Of a stretch of DNA of 64,000 nt, positions 1 to 12,370 are shown in pieces (position 1 is the stretch's first letter; every line of letters begins with the position of its first letter). This DNA comes from Tamarix chinensis (lineage: Eukaryota > Streptophyta > Magnoliopsida > Caryophyllales > Tamaricaceae), in contig CM060177.1 in the NCBI GenBank assembly GCA_030549775.1, positions 31,338,014-31,402,013 on the forward strand, written 5' to 3'. Under the pieces are notes generated by a model, which was not told the origin of the DNA, did no database searches, and saw only the letters and a list, made by a program, of their open reading frames with translations. The translations under genes and the position numbers were made by a program.

Positions 1-1562
1 CACATGAATTTTGACATAGAAATCTAATTCCGATTATTTCTGCCCAAAATTCTCAAATTGATGGTTCCAACATGAAATTAGATACATTTTAAAATGTAAT
101 GTAAAATTAATTTACCCAAAATAGCTTAATTGGGTGAATCGAAAAAATTCTGGCATAACTTGGCCAAAAATCCAATTTTCCAAAATTCTGACATATACCA
201 TACAATTAACCTATCCAAATCAATCTTACAACACATATATACATAATTAAACAATCAATTTAGCTTATCATAAGGTAATTCATACTAACTTAATCAAAAC
301 AAGGGTTAGGGTTTTCAAAAATTTATACCAAACAAGGAGTTGCAAATCAGGACAGGTGAAGATCGGGGAAGCTTTGTCAGAGGTCGATGGCCACTCGCCA
401 GAAGCCAACAAAGCCTATCGTGGCCAGACGTGGTGCACGATCTGCTGTTCACTGCTATTGCACTACTCCAGCAGTTGATGTGGCTATAGCATGTTGTGTT
501 GGTTGCGTCGAGCAAGAGTGGTGTCGTGGTGCATCAAGTGGCTAGAGTGGTGGTGGTCGGCGGTCGATGAATGAGGAGCAAGGAGAAGAAGATGAGGGCT
601 GGGGTTTTGGCTCACATAGAGAACATGACGATGAAAGAGGAAAAGAAAAGTGGGAGAAGAAGAGAGAAAAGGAAAAAGGAAGACGGGTAGGGGCCGATCG
701 AGTTTTTTTTTTCGCAAATACAAATATACAAAGAAATACTAAACATCTAAAAATATTATTGAAAGATTTCATCTAAAATTTATTTAACGAAAAATCATTT
801 CGTAAGGATCCGAAGATATAAAATTGATATAAGAGCTATATAAAAAATTTCAAAAAAGTTTTCGGAAGGAATTACCAACGGACGTAAAGATTTATATTAT
901 TTACGAAAATACATGATAAGACTTAGAAAAACATTTCAAACCATCTAGAAATATATTTAAATCAAATTCTAAGGATCTGGGATTAATTTAAATATTTTCT
1001 GAAAAGATCCTCCGTACAAAAATGACAAAATGGAAGAAAATTAATTTCAAAAACAAATTCATAAGTAAGCTCTAAAGATATTTTTAATTTTAAACTTTCC
1101 AAAGATCTGAACGACCTCGAAAACGAATAATTTCAAAGTTAGAAATATTTTCTATGGATAAAATCATTAAAATAAATTTGACTATTTTAAACGAAAATTT
1201 TATAATTTAAATAACAATTTTGTAAACGAAATATAATTCCAAAATAACTTCGTAATCATATGATGAATTTATAATAGAAAACAAATCTAAATTATAAAAA
1301 ATAAAAATATGATAAAGAACAAAAATACATATTTTTAACCGAAAATAAAAAAACATATGAATATAATAAAACCATGGTCGTGAATAAATTTATCTAGAAT
1401 GATCTGCAACAACAACGATTAATTAAATTGAAACATAAAGTCGAAATAGTCGATAAATCCATAAAACAAATTGAAATTAAAATAATTAAATGTTTACATC
1501 AAATTTCTCTAATTAAATAATTAAGCTTAATAAATTGAATTTTAAAGTTACGGGGTATTACA
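1..1562 (-). mobile_element. Partial long LTR (minus orientation), cut by window edge
   Basis: Read on the minus strand from 1562, this stretch starts TGTAATACCCCG and runs colinear with the first ~1.5 kb of the solo LTR at 34704-40096. Shared features include the first ~60 bases, the TCTAGATAAATTT block, and a pyrimidine-rich block (about 480-720 here, about 35560-35790 there). TG at the start and a TGTAATACCCC opening are typical of plant Ty3/gypsy LTRs. The 3' end lies outside the window, so it cannot be told whether this is a solo LTR or part of a full element. The small open frames in the pyrimidine-rich block look like by-products of composition. Confidence 0.8.
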
Positions 1563-2498
1563 TAATTAGTCAAAAAGGGGTTTTCTTCTCTCAACCTTTC
1601 TCTTTGAATAGGAGATTTGATATACTAATAGCAAGTAGCTTAACTGATATTTGTCCCGCAGACTCACTCTTAATTGAAGTTCAATTCTTGCTTATAAGAC
1701 TTTGGCTCTTACCCCTGCCCCAAAAGATAGAAAGAGATCTTATAAGTCATGGCCAATGTTTCATTAATAGACAAAGTACTGTCAATTAGAGATATCAATT
1801 TTGCAACCTATGCGATCCATTAATTAACACATATATAGCTAGGTTTAGGCCGTTAAGCCCATAGCAACATCCCAACCTTTTTGTTGTAGATCAAGTAAAT
1901 CAACACTCTTGTTTGGCCCAAAATCTTTTATTTACCGTTGATTGGCATATAAAATGAAACCAAAATAGAGCTAAGGAATTTGGCATAACTAGATGATAAA
2001 ATAAATTATAATTGAATAACATTTATTTATTAATCGGAAAAAAAAAACATAAAGGTAAAATTTGATGTGTTAATTAATTAGATGATTTTGTAGTATTATT
2101 TGATAAAAATAGTTGTTTAACTAGCATGATAAGTATGAAATGGTTTCAAGGACATGATAAAAAAAAATTTTAAAAAAATTTTTGGCTTAAAAAAAGAGTA
2201 CTTTTTACCAAACAAAGCTTGTTTATATATAAAAAATTTCCCGGCTAGATAATATACAAATTAAAATTTAGTATATTACATGCTAAATACATGCTATAGC
2301 TATGCATGGCATAAAATAGCTAACAAGCTGCACATTTTTATTTCTTTCTTTTATAGAAGTTTAGGGTAAAGTTAATCTTCCTGGTCCATTATATATATTT
2401 GGCATTTGTGAATAATGCAAAATAACTCTAGTTAGTTGCTAATTTATCCTTATTATAGCTGTTGAGAGAGAATAAATATTTAATAATATTATTATTAA
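1563..2498. other. AT-rich intergenic DNA, nothing recognised
   Basis: There is no coding pattern and no terminal repeats that I can define. The sequence consists of short A/T runs. Confidence 0.5.
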
Positions 2499-3780
2499 CT
2501 CTTTTTTTATTTGATTGGTGGAGTGATTTAGTTTACTATAAACACCTGATGTACTACTGTGATTATGGACTAAAAAAATTACAAAATTTATTTTTTTATT
2601 ATCATATTTGTTGATCATGTTCATAATAAAAATTTATAAAATTTATAAAAATGACTTCATGTCTAGAAAATAAGAATTAAAAAATTACAAAAATGACCAT
2701 ATGTCTTTAAATAATAATTATAAATTACAAAAGTTAACCCATTTATATATATATATATAAATTATAAATTATAGAAAATGACCCCTTGTACCCAAATAAT
2801 ATTTATAAAAATAACCTTAAATTTATAAGATTATAAAAAAAAAGGCCCCGAATGCACCTTACAACATACTTTTAGGCCCATTATCTATGAATTGCTTATA
2901 ATATTGGTTTGGAACTTCTTAAAAAATATAGTTTAGTAATAATTAGAAGTAAAATTTTCACTTTTTTTTATAATCATCATTTAAAAGTATTTCCAAACAT
3001 TAAAAGACATGTTTGGAGATATTTATAAAAATTAACTATCTGAAATAACTACTTATTTCAGAAAATTTTTGGTTATTGGAAGTCCAGGATAAACTCATTT
3101 TTTATTTTATTAGTGGAATGACTTAGTTTACTATTAACATCTAATGTACAATTAGTGCAATTGTAATTATAGATTACAAATTTACAAAATTTTATGACTC
3201 CCCTCTTATGAAAGCCCAGGACAAACTCTCTTTTTTATTTGATTGGTGGAGTTAATTAGTTTACTATTAACCCCTGATGTACTATAAGTACAATGGTAAT
3301 TATGGATTAAAAAATTTAAAAAATTTACTTTGTGGTTATCATATTTGGTAAACATGTTCATTATAAAAAGTTATAAATATTATAAAAATAACCTTATGTC
3401 TAGAAATAATAATTATAAAATTATAAAAATGACCTTGTGTTTGTAAAGAATAATTATAAAATGTAAAAGTGAGCCCATTTATGTATATAAGAATTATAAA
3501 TTATAGAAAATGACTTCTTATACCCAAATAAAATTAATAAAATTAAAAAATTGACCCTAAAATTTATAAAATCATAAAAGAAGAACAAGAAGAAGAAGAA
3601 GAAGAAGAAGAAGAAGAAGAAGAAGAAGAAGAAGAAGAAGATTTAGATGCACCTTACAAGGTATATTTAGGCCCATTATCTACGGATTGCTTATAATACT
3701 AGTTTGGAACTACTTAAAATATGTAGTTTAGCAATAATTAGAAATGTGTTTAGGCTAACAATTTCTCTTTTTTTTTATAA
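2499..3780. repeat. Diverged direct duplication of ~0.5 kb with a partial third copy
   Basis: The block 2499-2990 is repeated at about 3225-3780. Both start with a TTTTTTATTTGATTGGTGGAGT-like phrase. Both pass through CCTGATGTACTA and TTATAGAAAATGAC, and end with GCACCTTACAA...AGGCCCATTATCTA and a GCTTATAATA motif. A shorter copy of the opening (TTTAGTTTACTA and ACATCTAATGTAC) lies near 3095-3210. The function is unknown; it is probably a tandemly duplicated non-coding or transposon-derived segment. Confidence 0.75.
3579..3640. repeat. (AAG)n microsatellite
   Basis: About 20 units of a GAA/AAG trinucleotide lie in the second copy of the 2.5-3.8 kb duplication. The first copy has only a run of A at the matching place (about 2836), so the tract expanded after the duplication. 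Confidence 0.95.
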
Positions 3781-3813
3781 TCATCGTTTAAAAGTATAAT
3801 ATTAAAAGGTATG

Positions 3814-3932
3814 TTTGGAGCTACTTATAAAACGTAATTATCAAATATAACTACTTATTTTAGATATTTTTTATTAAAATTTTTTAAATAAGTAATAATC
3901 CTTGATAATCATTTATTTTAAGTAGCTCCAAA
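3814..3932. mobile_element. Short palindromic MITE-like hairpin
   Basis: TTTGGAGCTACTTA at 3814 is matched by its exact inverted complement TAAGTAGCTCCAAA ending at 3932, and much of the 119-bp interval is self-complementary. The size, AT content and end symmetry fit a MITE. No clear target duplication was found. Related 'TTTGG...ACTACTT' phrases occur near 2900, 3700, 4650-4870 and 7750-7920, suggesting a family of such hairpins here. Confidence 0.6.
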
Positions 3933-4882
3933 TAAAAACTTAATTAAAAAAAAACTACTTATCACATAAAATTTTTAAAGCAATTGATTTAAAAATATAA
4001 TTTATAATCTACTAGATAAACACTAAATTGCTTGGGACATAGGACAGGTCATGAATCTTTGAAGTTGACAATAAATAGTTGAGGGTATGTTCTCTTTGTC
4101 TAAGTTTATTAAAAACTTAACATGTCATTAATATATTTATTATTTTAGTATTGTTAGTGCCATAATTAAGCATGATAGAGGAGTACATACAACAATTATT
4201 ATCATTACTATTATAATTATGATAATTATAATGATAATTATTTATTTTATATTATTTTTATTATTAAAATCATGATTTATTTGATAAGACTAGAAAATAA
4301 GTTGAGAATAACATACTATTCAGAGACATATTATTTCTATATTATTCAATAATAAAGGTTTTAAGATGTTTTTTTTACCTATTATTTTCAAATATTTACA
4401 CTCTAATTAAATACACCTTACTTTTATTTCATGATTTCAACTAAATATCTAAAAAAATTAAATTACCATGGTTATTTTAGTTCATATATAAGTTACCAAA
4501 CATTAGTCACATTTGCATACAAATAATTTGTGCATAGGAAATGCTTCACCATATTATTACTTTACATTATATTTAAATCATATATTAAGTTATCCAAACG
4601 GTAATATAGTCTAATCATCATGTTGAGACAAAACTTAGTTCATAATACATAGCTTGTTTGGTTTTACTTAAAAAAGTAGTTTTTGTATAATTAATTATAA
4701 AAAGTAATTATAGATTAATTATTACTGTTTGGTTTTCTTTTTTAAAAGTTATTTTTAAAATTAATTACTTAAAACTACTTTCTAAAAGTTAAAATTAAAA
4801 AGTAGATTCTACCTATTTCTAAAAGTTATTTTTATATCAGACCGGTACGGTACCTAAAGTTATTTAAAAAGTCGTTTAAAAC
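3933..4882. other. AT-rich intergenic DNA with MITE-like palindromic pieces
   Basis: No gene is seen. The part from about 4640 to 4860 holds mirrored 'AAAAGTAGTTTT...AAAACTACTTT' phrases like those of plant MITEs, but I could not set exact ends. Confidence 0.4.
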
Positions 4883-5595
4883 TTAAGTGTAAGGCTGCTC
4901 GTCGAATTCGATCCACTCGCTCTCTTGGAACTTCCACTTCAAATGTTTGATCTGTAACACCCATTTCGAATCGATCTTGATGGATAGTCTTGGATCCATT
5001 GAATTTGAGCAACAATCGATCAAGATTTCCCTCTCTTTGCCTCCGATCTTCGTCTTTGTTGCGAATAACCTATTCTCGAAAACATGCTCCCTTCAGACCA
5101 CTAATGCCTGAGATGGTTTTCATGGGTTTTTGCTTTCGTTTTCGAATACGCTTCCTTATCTGAATCCCCAACCAAAAGGGTCAGCTGATTGTTGTACACA
5201 ACCACAATGTGGAGTTCAGAATCAGGTTCCAGACCTGACCCAACTGTAGATCTGCTGAAGTCGTAATCGAGGAGGATGATTTTGGGGGTTTCAGGATTGG
5301 TTGGGTCAGGAAAAAATGTGAGCTTTTTGGATCCAGATGTGTTGTAGAATAACATGGATTTAATGTTGAGGTGGAAGGATAGGGTGGAGTGGGAGGACGA
5401 TGCAGGAGAGGAGTGGTGGTCATTGGAGAGGAGGCGAAGCCAGAGGGAGCGGCCCAATAGATTTCGGGACCAAGTTAAAGAGAATAGGCTTATTCGAGTG
5501 TGGCAGACATACATTGTGAGGTTGGGAATTGAGGAGGAAGATGTTGTGCTTGTTGCGGCGGTGGCGGGCGGTAGAGGAAGACTAGGTGGTGGTTG
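4883..5595 (-). pseudogene. DUF868-family pseudogene
   Basis: The minus-strand translation matches the plant-only DUF868 family (function unknown, usually intronless, about 300 aa). The upstream part (5595 down to ~5105) carries the family's opening (LTMYVCHTRISLFSLTWSRN), the middle (SMLFYNTSGSKKLTFF), and VVVYNNQLTLLVGDSDKEAY followed by SKTKAK. After a frameshift near 5095-5125 and an in-frame TGA where an Arg would be expected (near 5090), the conserved REHVFENRLFATKTKIGGKE and VLQIKHLKWKF segments follow. The frame stops at 4883, before the expected C-terminal VSWDVYDW-like end. The 5' side has no ATG and meets a TGA near 5597. Start, middle and end are therefore all damaged, so this is a dead copy. 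Antisense open frames over the same bases are shadows. Confidence 0.8.
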
Positions 5596-8170
5596 TCACC
5601 GGTATAGTAACCTTTGCCTTGACCCCTATGTTAAAGCAAGCCTCTTTTCTCTCTCTATTCAATTATGTGAATCTTTTTTATTTATTTTATCTCTTGCTGA
5701 CCTTTCAGCTCTCAGGTCAAGAGCTTAGGATGGATGGTCATACTCTCTCATACATGTCAGTTTGCTGCGTTTCCTGATGCAGGTATTCCTTGGGTTGGCG
5801 GGGTGGAAAGTGGTATGCGACTAGGAAGTTCAGGAGGGAGAAAATGAAATTACTAGGACAGATCGAACCAAGAGGGTTGAAGTTCCAGTTCATCAGAAAA
5901 CCATTCAAGAGACTCAAATTTCAGGAAAATGTTGCCAGCCCTTCTGCTTTGGCATCATTGCAGAAGGATAGACCCATCCCTAAAAATAGTATAGGACAAA
6001 TATGTAATCCATGTTGATGTTTTGTACTAAGGTCTAGTTTTCTAGATGATCAGCAAAATTCTTGCAGCTAGCTCTCAGAGGGAAAAAAATTGAAAGGCCT
6101 TGATAAATGGGCATTATTATCCGTTCTGTTCATAGTGGAGAAGTTGGAATCAAGAGTTTTATACTCTAGCAGACTCTGGTTGGCTAGTAGGATGGGAAGA
6201 TTCTTGACTAACAAAGGCCAAATGCAGAGTGGTTATTTTGTGGGTATTGATTGCTTGATGATGGTTTCCTTGCTTGACAACCAAGTCCTTGAATTGGTTT
6301 CTGCTCCATTATTTCTAGAATTTGCATTAGGGATAGGCTTCATTGACAAGTGTCTTGCCAAGTTACTTGCAAATGCATCTCAATCAAATTGGTGTAAACC
6401 TTAGATCTTATGTGAGCTAGCTTATTCCGCTTTTTACCAACACACATCCAACGAGATATCCTAACCTCTAATATATTGCCACAAGAATGCTAGGGCAATG
6501 ATACTAACCTAAGAACACAATGAAGGAAATGATATATAATACAATTGTAATGTCTTAGCCAAGTTACAATTGTAATGGGTGTAGTAGTTCTATTTTTTTT
6601 TTCGCTATGAATCTTTTTTTATTTTATTTAAACAAATACATAATCTTTTTAGAATAAAAATAAAAACATATATAGATGTCTACCGTGTATGGTCTTATGT
6701 TAGACATAAGCCACTTTGGATGCTCTTGCTCTTGATCTCCCATAGGTGTTGCGATGAGGGCTGCCAATGTAGTGTTGATCTATTTCGTTGCGTTACTAAT
6801 TGTCATCGTACCGTTTGGTCTCTCGCTCTTTGTCCATTGATTGTATCTGTTATTCCATTGAAGCTACCAAGTTCCAGAATCAATGCTTCTTGTGCAAAAA
6901 TTTTATACTTAGTATGGAGATTGCTCCTCCTTATGGGATCTTCATATTATTGTACAAAAATTTTATACTTAGTATAATGTATATATGCATGTCCATGTTT
7001 CAGATCAGATGTAACGTACGTGTTGTGTATTGTTAATATCACGTGTATTTAAGTCTGCACATATTGCAGAAGCTTTCACTCTACTTAGTTTAGTGACAGT
7101 TATCCTAGTCCATCGTTAATGATCGATCCTTTGAATTGATGTTTTTGAATCTTGAGATTGCCTCTGCTCGACTTTGCTCTACCCTATTCTTAATTAATAA
7201 TTAGTGATCCCAAAATTATTACTATTATATTTATTACTAATAAACACCTTGATGGTTCATAAGTTAGTAGTCTGAGATCATGTACGTTTGACCCCCCCTC
7301 AGCTAAGGGTGAAATTCTTGTATTGGTTATGAAGGAATATTTATTACTTCTTCTTCTTCTTTTTCCTTTCGATGTAGCAGTTCGTTTCTTCAAATAGTAG
7401 TAACCATTATTGAGTGGCAACAACTCCCACATCATTCCTTAATTCTATGCCAATTGGGAAAAATCTATTTTGTTAATATAAACTTTGATCATTGTGACTA
7501 TTTGAGTTTTAGATGTTGTGAATTTTATAAAGTTTGTTTAGTGGTTGTTCATAATTTTAAAAAAATAAGTTTATGATTTTTATTTTAAAATTTTTAGTAC
7601 TTTGTAATATCTTTATATATTTTTAATACTTGTTAATGTTTCATATGCTTTTTAATATTTAATATTACATAATTTATATAGTAATTATTACTAAAAGATA
7701 TATATAGGAAGATAAAAACTAAAGATGGAAAAGAAAAATTAATTTTATAGAAAAATAAATACCAAACACTAGTAAGATATAATAAATAGTTTTTTTTTTT
7801 AGCATTAATCACTTATATAATAAAAGTAAAAACAAACATACATTTTACTTATAAAAGTACTTTTTTAAAAGTAGATTTATAAAAATAGTTATTAAAAATA
7901 AGTAATACCAAACGACACCTATTAGTTTCTACATGTAAAAAATAGTTTGTTGGAATGAAATGATGTACATTAATATTTTTAAATATATCTTTTTTTTTGT
8001 TAGCTATTGGTGGATACCCTGACACAAATTTTTGTTAGTTATACTAACATTTTTTCGTTTCTTGATCCCGTAACATATCTCATACATCTGTCGATGGACC
8101 TTCTCGAGTGAAACCGTGGCTATTAATGACAAATGGTACCAATCTATCTATTTGGAAGGATTCCAATGGG
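5596..8170. other. Intergenic DNA without a recognised gene
   Basis: Several modest open frames (for example 5790-6017 and 6090-6404, + strand) resemble no family I know and have no clear promoter or splice structure. GTACAAAAATTTTATACTTAGTA-like phrases are repeated at about 6892 and 6951. 7500-7930 is AT-rich with MITE-like palindromes. I cannot rule out a decayed gene between 5700 and 7050. Confidence 0.4.
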
Positions 8171-8329
8171 CACTACAATAAAAAAGTGGCATAGACCACA
8201 AAAATGACTATCGGAGTCAAAAATTGGTGGCTAAAATATTTATATAAAATATGAGATTATGGTTTTAATAAAAATAACTATAAAAAATAAAAATTAAGTA
8301 GTTATGCTCATTTTTTTGTAACACAAATA

Positions 8330-8990
8330 TATTTATGACCACAAAAAAAAATTTTTGTGATAAAGTGACCATAAATTTGTCATACAAAAATATTTTTATG
8401 CCGAACTCATCACGAATTTGTCATAGGGAAAAATTTTAGTGGAAAATTTATCATAAATTGCCACAAGAAAGTCTTTTTGTGTCCAACTCGCTACAATTTT
8501 TCTATGAAACGAAAACCTTTTGTGGCTAAGTTGTTGTGAATTTGTCACAAAAAAAAAACTTTGGTGGCTAACTTGTCAGAAAATTACTATAGAAAGATAT
8601 TTTTGTGGCTAACTCATTATAAATTGTCCACGAAAAAATATTTTTAGTGGATAACTTGCCACAAATTGGTCACAAAAATATATTTTCATAACTAAATTGC
8701 CACAATTTTGCAACAAAAAGATATTCCCTTAGCTAATTTGACACGAAAAAATATTTTTGTGTCCAACTTGTCATTAATTTACTGTAAAAAGATATTTTTT
8801 CAACTTGCCACGAATTTGCTATAAAAATATATTTGTGGCTAACTCGTCGTAAATTTATTACAAAAAGATATTTATGTGGTTAACTTGGCATGGATTTGCT
8901 ACAAAATGACATTTTTATTGGCTTACTTACCACAAATTTACTATAAAAATATATTTTTGTAGCTTGTCTTAGATGTCGCATGGAAAAAAA
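8330..8990. repeat. Left CACTA array, ~41-bp diverged units
   Basis: The unit is approximately 'GCCACAAATTTGCTACAAAAA' followed by 'GATATTTTTGTGGCTAACTT', repeated about 15 times with variation and small indels. It lies inside the left half of the CACTA element and is probably the subterminal transposase-binding region. Confidence 0.8.
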
Positions 8991-9837
8991 TTATATGACA
9001 AAAGCCGATATCTTTTTTAGCTATAACTCAAAAATAAATAAAAATATGACCATAGTATGAATTAATTTGATTATTTTTTTAAAATATATAATACATTACA
9101 TTTTTCATCCTAGCATTTAGATTATTTTGAACAAATAGTAAAATTAACTAATTATTAATTTGGATCATAGTTTATATGTACATGAAAGTTATTGACATTT
9201 GTATATAATTAATTTAAATGTTAATATGCCAAAGTAAACACTATGTTAGGAATTAACTAGGTCATTTAAAAAAATCATAGTGCATTATTAGTACATTTTC
9301 TATCTTTTATTTTTTACTAATTTGAATAAAAAATAAAATATAATAGTTATTAGTTCATATTCTCAATGAAATATGTATATAAATTATGGAAATAAGATAT
9401 GTACACATAGAGACGTACAAACATATATATCACCATACTATAGTTATACTCACACACACACACACACACAAAGGAAGAAGAAGAGAAATACTATGGTTAT
9501 AAGAAACAATGTTATTTTAACTATAGGTCAAATGTGTAATCATATAAACAAATGCATGGTCATTTATTGGCCATTTAAATATATATATATATATATAAAT
9601 AATACCTAATATAAGTAATGTATAATTGAGATAGATTAAAAGGTTTAATACAACTATTTATATAAATATAATGCACATTCATTAAGAAAAATTAATTGTT
9701 AAAGAACTTCACAGTTAAGCATGCTTGACTTAGAGAAGTTTAAGGATGGGTAGCCTCCTGGAACGTTTCTGAGGAAGCATGTTATAACTACTCACGATTG
9801 GTATTGAAATGATGTCTACCTATGGTACCTACTTGCA

Positions 9838-10090
9838 CTTTGGGACTATTTATGACTATCAATACGTTCGCCACAAAACTATTCGTGACTATCGATATAT
9901 GCCCCACAAGGATATCCATGGCTATTGATACTTGTGTCATGAGACTACTTGGGACTATCACCACGGAAATCATGGGATTACTCGTGTCAATTATTATATG
10001 TGTCACGAAACTATTTATAGTTATGAACACGTGTGTCACGATACTACTTGTATGTATCGATATATGAGTCACCAATGACTTGTGTCTAAT
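9838..10090. repeat. Right CACTA array, 33-bp units
   Basis: About seven to eight units of exactly or nearly 33 bp follow the pattern CACGAxACTACTTGTxxxTA then TCGATATATGxGT. Because 33 is a multiple of three, an 11-codon periodic frame stays open on both strands (9822-10067 plus, 9788-10108 minus). These frames are products of the period and not a gene. Confidence 0.85.
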
Positions 10091-10254
10091 TTCATCAATT
10101 ACAATCACTATATCACTATTTTAATAACTAATATTTTCATCACGGACTTATAGGCTATAAAAGCTAATATTTCAAATTTTTATGGCAAAATATTTTGGCC
10201 ACGGAATTTTTATTTATTAGCCACAAATGTTCTGCTCGATAATTTGTTGTAGTG

Positions 10255-11870
10255 GGAAATGGAGCCAAGAAATGGCTATCCAAAATCAGTGCTTTCGTTG
10301 GGCGAGACAATGGAGAATGGAGGGGGGGGGGAATCATTTATTCCACAACAACTAACTAGAATAGTTTTGTGCAGTTTGTTAGAAGCACCTTCATATTCGT
10401 CAGACGGCTCAAAAAACTAAATAAGGTCGCTCTCCCTCCTTTCTAATAACTCTAGAGTGAAGCTTTTATGTTCCACCAACGAGTCAGACTTTAAAGCAAA
10501 GATTGCATGATTATACCCTCTCCATATATACTAACCATTCACATTGTAAAGTTATGTTTAGCTTAGGTAAACAGGTTGTTACTATTATATTCTCCCGACG
10601 GGTACTCTACGGGCAATTGATTGTGTCGAAGAATTCCCTACTCCGTTATCCAAAAAGGCCGGAAAAAATATAAAAAAAATCCCTTCCTACTACAACCTAC
10701 TCTCGCGTTACTTGGTCACACACGTGTCGTGATTCTTGTTTTCCGGACTTTTACATGTGAATGTGATGTCTGATGTTTGATTGTGCGTCAGCTGATCGCA
10801 TATTTTGGAAGCATCCTACGGAGGAGAAAGGCCATAAAAGATGGTGCGTCAGCTGATCACATATTGGGAGCTTGATTACATATTGTTTGAATATATTTCT
10901 CGACCTAAACGTTACTTAATTGGGTCGGTGGCTAGATACTTGTTCTATGAGCTAATATCTAACTAAAAAAAAAACGCAATAATTTGCCGATTATATAATA
11001 TTTTCAATATTTCACAGATAAATTTTTTGTCTTTTAATAATGTACTTCTTTTATTATATATATATATATCAACGTCACTAGTAGATATATTTAAATTTAA
11101 AAAGTTTTACTTCATAATTTTGATAATTTTAAGAAAGTTTCGGTAAATTATTGATTGTTGGTATTTATTAAAAATATATAAATTATCAATATATATATAT
11201 ATAGATGATTTTAAAAATTATGATTAATAAAAAAAATGAATAAAAAGCGTGATTTTCAAAAAACATAATATTTCATAATTATATTATTTTTATTTGTATT
11301 TCTATATTATCTTTTGACATGTCAAGTTTTCAATCCGTCCCTAGCTACTTTTACCACATTTACTTTAAATAAATTAATTAAGAATAAAATATATATTTAA
11401 AAATATCAATACACGTAACTTTTTATTATATTTGTAAGATATTAATTTATCGCACAGTACCATAGTTTATAAATTTATAGTCTACACACAAAAAATAAAA
11501 ATAAAATTGAACACCTATATTCTGTGCGAGCATTACAGAGTCATTTGGATATGGCTTTATTTCTTTTTTCCTATTTGTTTGAAAATGTTAGACACTTATA
11601 GAACAACGGATACATAATACAACAACTAAAATAAAATAATCATTTTACATGTAATCTGGTAAACAAATGGAGACTAAGATACGTAGTTTGTGACATCTCA
11701 TATTCTAGACCTATGCTATGACGGTGATAGTAGATAATAAATGGAATTTGTACATTTTAGGCCCTATTCTATAGTGTTTATAATTACATCTTATCGGATC
11801 ATATTATATTAAATAGACACCACTAATCAAATCATAACAGTACTAATAAAATTATGTTAGACAAACATGA
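10255..11870. other. Intergenic DNA, no gene recognised
   Basis: No coding pattern is seen. GTGCGTCAGCTGATCxCATATT is present twice (about 10785 and 10844), and a G-run lies near 10321. Confidence 0.4.
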
Positions 11871-12370
11871 TAAATAATAATAATAAGTATCAATAATTTC
11901 ATTTTAATAATATTAAAATAATATCAAAATAATAATTAGTAGATAATTAATAAAATAATAATTAATCATTATTATTATAATTATTAATATGAGCAATATT
12001 ATTGATATTATAATTATGAATAATAATATTATAATAATAATAATTATAATAATTATTGATATAATTATTCTACTACTACTACTACTAATTATTATTATTA
12101 TTATGTATATAATTATTATGATTATAATCAATACCATAATTATTATAATTAATTATTACCATATTTATCAATATAATTATATATTTTATTTTTAATAATA
12201 TTATTATTAATATTATTTTTATTTTGTAATAATTATTGTTATAATCGTGAATAGAATTATTAATATAGTTATAGTAATAATTCAAATAATTATTATAATT
12301 ATTGGTATACTTATCATAATTAATTATTACTATCATAATTAATATGAATAACATATAAATATTAAAATCA
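11871..12370. repeat. Low-complexity A/T tract (ATT/AAT-rich)
   Basis: A 500-bp stretch is almost entirely A and T in ATT, AAT and ATA triplets. Long open frames made mostly of Ile, Tyr and Asn on both strands are composition effects. Confidence 0.9.

Larger units (their letters stand above)
8171..10254. mobile_element. Non-autonomous CACTA (En/Spm-type) transposon
   Basis: The left end CACTACAATAAAAAAGTGGC (8171) and the right end ...TTTGTTGTAGTG (10254) form the CACTA-type terminal inverted repeat. The flanking triplets are GGG and GGA, a 3-bp target duplication with one change. The 2.1 kb interior codes for no transposase. It carries two subterminal tandem arrays, one near each end, as is usual for CACTA elements where such arrays bind transposase. 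The element is small and non-coding, so it would depend on a transposase made elsewhere. Confidence 0.85.

Noticed and set aside
484..776. Open frames on both strands near the left edge, with a similar one at 35554-35893
   Set aside because: They are conserved only because both lie in copies of the same LTR. They are purine/pyrimidine-rich with stops in shifted places, so not a conserved protein.
5354..5777. Plus-strand open frames of 124 and 63 codons
   Set aside because: They lie antisense to the DUF868 pseudogene or just beyond it. The minus-strand translation matches a known family while these do not.
8330..8990. Regularly spaced repeats that could suggest a CRISPR-like array
   Set aside because: Units are adjacent and diverged without unique spacers, and lie in the subterminal region of a plant transposon.
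9788..10108. Possible repeat protein of ~11-aa units
   Set aside because: It is fully explained by the 33-bp array inside a non-autonomous CACTA element; both strands are equally open.
11913..12354. Overlapping open frames on both strands rich in Ile, Asn and Tyr
   Set aside because: They come from an almost pure A/T tract. No start context, no domain and no codon bias.
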